Shown piece by piece: positions 63,691 to 64,000 of a stretch of 64,000 bases of DNA. Within the stretch, counting starts at the first letter, position 1; the number at the start of each line of letters is the position of its first letter. The notes below the pieces were generated by a model that was given only the letters and a program-made list of their open reading frames with translations, made no database searches and was not told where the DNA came from. Both the position numbers and the translations under genes were made by a program. Source of the DNA: Mycolicibacterium austroafricanum (GTDB lineage: Bacteria > Actinomycetota > Actinomycetes > Mycobacteriales > Mycobacteriaceae); contig NZ_HG964454.1 of NCBI RefSeq assembly GCF_000612725.1, positions 143,951-207,950 of the forward strand. The letters are read 5' to 3'.

Positions 63691-64000
63691 ATGCGATCCG
63701 GTGCCGACTATGTGCGCGCCCTCGACGACGGGCGCTGCGTCTACGTCAACGGGGACAAGGTCTCCCGCGTCGCCGACCATCCCGCGTTCGCCGGCGTGGT
63801 CGCGACGATGGCGGCCGTCTACGACGCCTCGTGCGCCGAGGGGTCGCCGTTGGTCGACCCCGGCACCGGCCGGCTGGCGATCTTCACCTGCCCGCGCACC
63901 CGCGAGCAGCACGAACTCCGCAGGACGGCGCTGGAGCAGTGGAGCGCGCTGACGCACGGCTTCATCGGCCGGGGCCCCGACCACGTCGCCGGACTTCTGG
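63691..64000 (+). CDS. HpaB-type flavin-dependent monooxygenase, N-terminal part (runs off the window)
   Basis: The frame begins at ATG 63691 with AAGGAGA 7 nt upstream and is open to the end of the window, giving about 103 residues. MRSGADYVRALDDGRCVYVNGDKV, then VADHPAFAGVVATMAAVYD, is the typical start of the 4-hydroxyphenylacetate 3-monooxygenase large subunit family (HpaB), which hydroxylates aromatic or pyrrole rings with reduced flavin from a separate reductase. It follows the decarboxylase-like gene by 30 nt, completing a probable aromatic or N-heterocycle pathway. Confidence 0.85.
   Translation, partial: MRSGADYVRALDDGRCVYVNGDKVSRVADHPAFAGVVATMAAVYDASCAEGSPLVDPGTGRLAIFTCPRTREQHELRRTALEQWSALTHGFIGRGPDHVAGLL

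Overview
The window is high-GC DNA from a mycobacterium, most likely a fast-growing environmental species of the Mycolicibacterium type. The evidence is a furA-katG pair, an MmpS-MmpL pair, a SecA2 gene, a 13E12-type DUF222/HNH gene, Ddn-like and DUF732/DUF5078-type secreted proteins, and many GTG starts. From memory of the M. tuberculosis gene order, the part from about 45.6 to 58.4 kb follows the Rv1814-Rv1821 block: sterol desaturase, secreted trypsin-like protein, TetR, flavoprotein, BacA-like ABC transporter, secA2. It also carries extra genes and a second BacA-like gene.

Layout. 0-2.2 kb: end of a Pro/Ala-rich membrane-anchored protein, a membrane acyltransferase and a decayed SDR gene. 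2.2-16.4 kb is a stress and signalling region: furA-katG, a STAS-HATPase protein coupled to a receiver-less CheB, a glycosyltransferase relic, phoU, a CheR-PAS protein, a UdgX-type uracil-DNA glycosylase, katE, tex and a lipoprotein. Two good SigF-type promoters lie here, one before phoU and one before katE. 16.4-20.0 kb: a permease-eutB-eutC ethanolamine operon without shell genes. 20.4-28.4 kb: a DUF7159-like protein, an acyl-CoA-dehydrogenase-like flavoenzyme, an MFS transporter, small secreted proteins, and an mmpS-mmpL-DUF732 operon whose genes overlap by 4 nt. 28.6-36.1 kb: P450, several mycobacterial proteins of unknown role, an SGNH esterase, a Nudix hydrolase, and a diiron-type hydrolase/ferredoxin-reductase pair.

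36.3-39.2 kb: a complete IS1595-family element (24-bp inverted repeats, 8-bp target duplication) has landed in what reads as the SOS box of the DUF222/HNH gene. The target duplication regenerates that gene's start codon. 39.2-47.9 kb: malQ, a second MFS protein, an SfnB/DszC-like flavoenzyme, a type B carboxylesterase, a sterol desaturase-like protein and a DAO-type oxidoreductase. 48.0-58.4 kb: secreted protease-like protein, Ddn-like protein and divergent TetR with two matching operators between them, a VOC-flavoprotein pair behind a KstR-like box, two tandem BacA-like transporters, secA2. 58.4-64.0 kb: an AbrB-family membrane protein, then a tightly overlapping cluster (nitrilase-like hydrolase, TrzA-like amidohydrolase, GntR regulator, binding-protein-like protein) followed by the start of an HpaB-type monooxygenase that runs off the window. 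This cluster looks like a catabolic pathway for an aromatic or N-heterocyclic compound.

No rRNA, tRNA or CRISPR array was recognised. Assignments come from reading translated motifs and remembered families; no database search was run.
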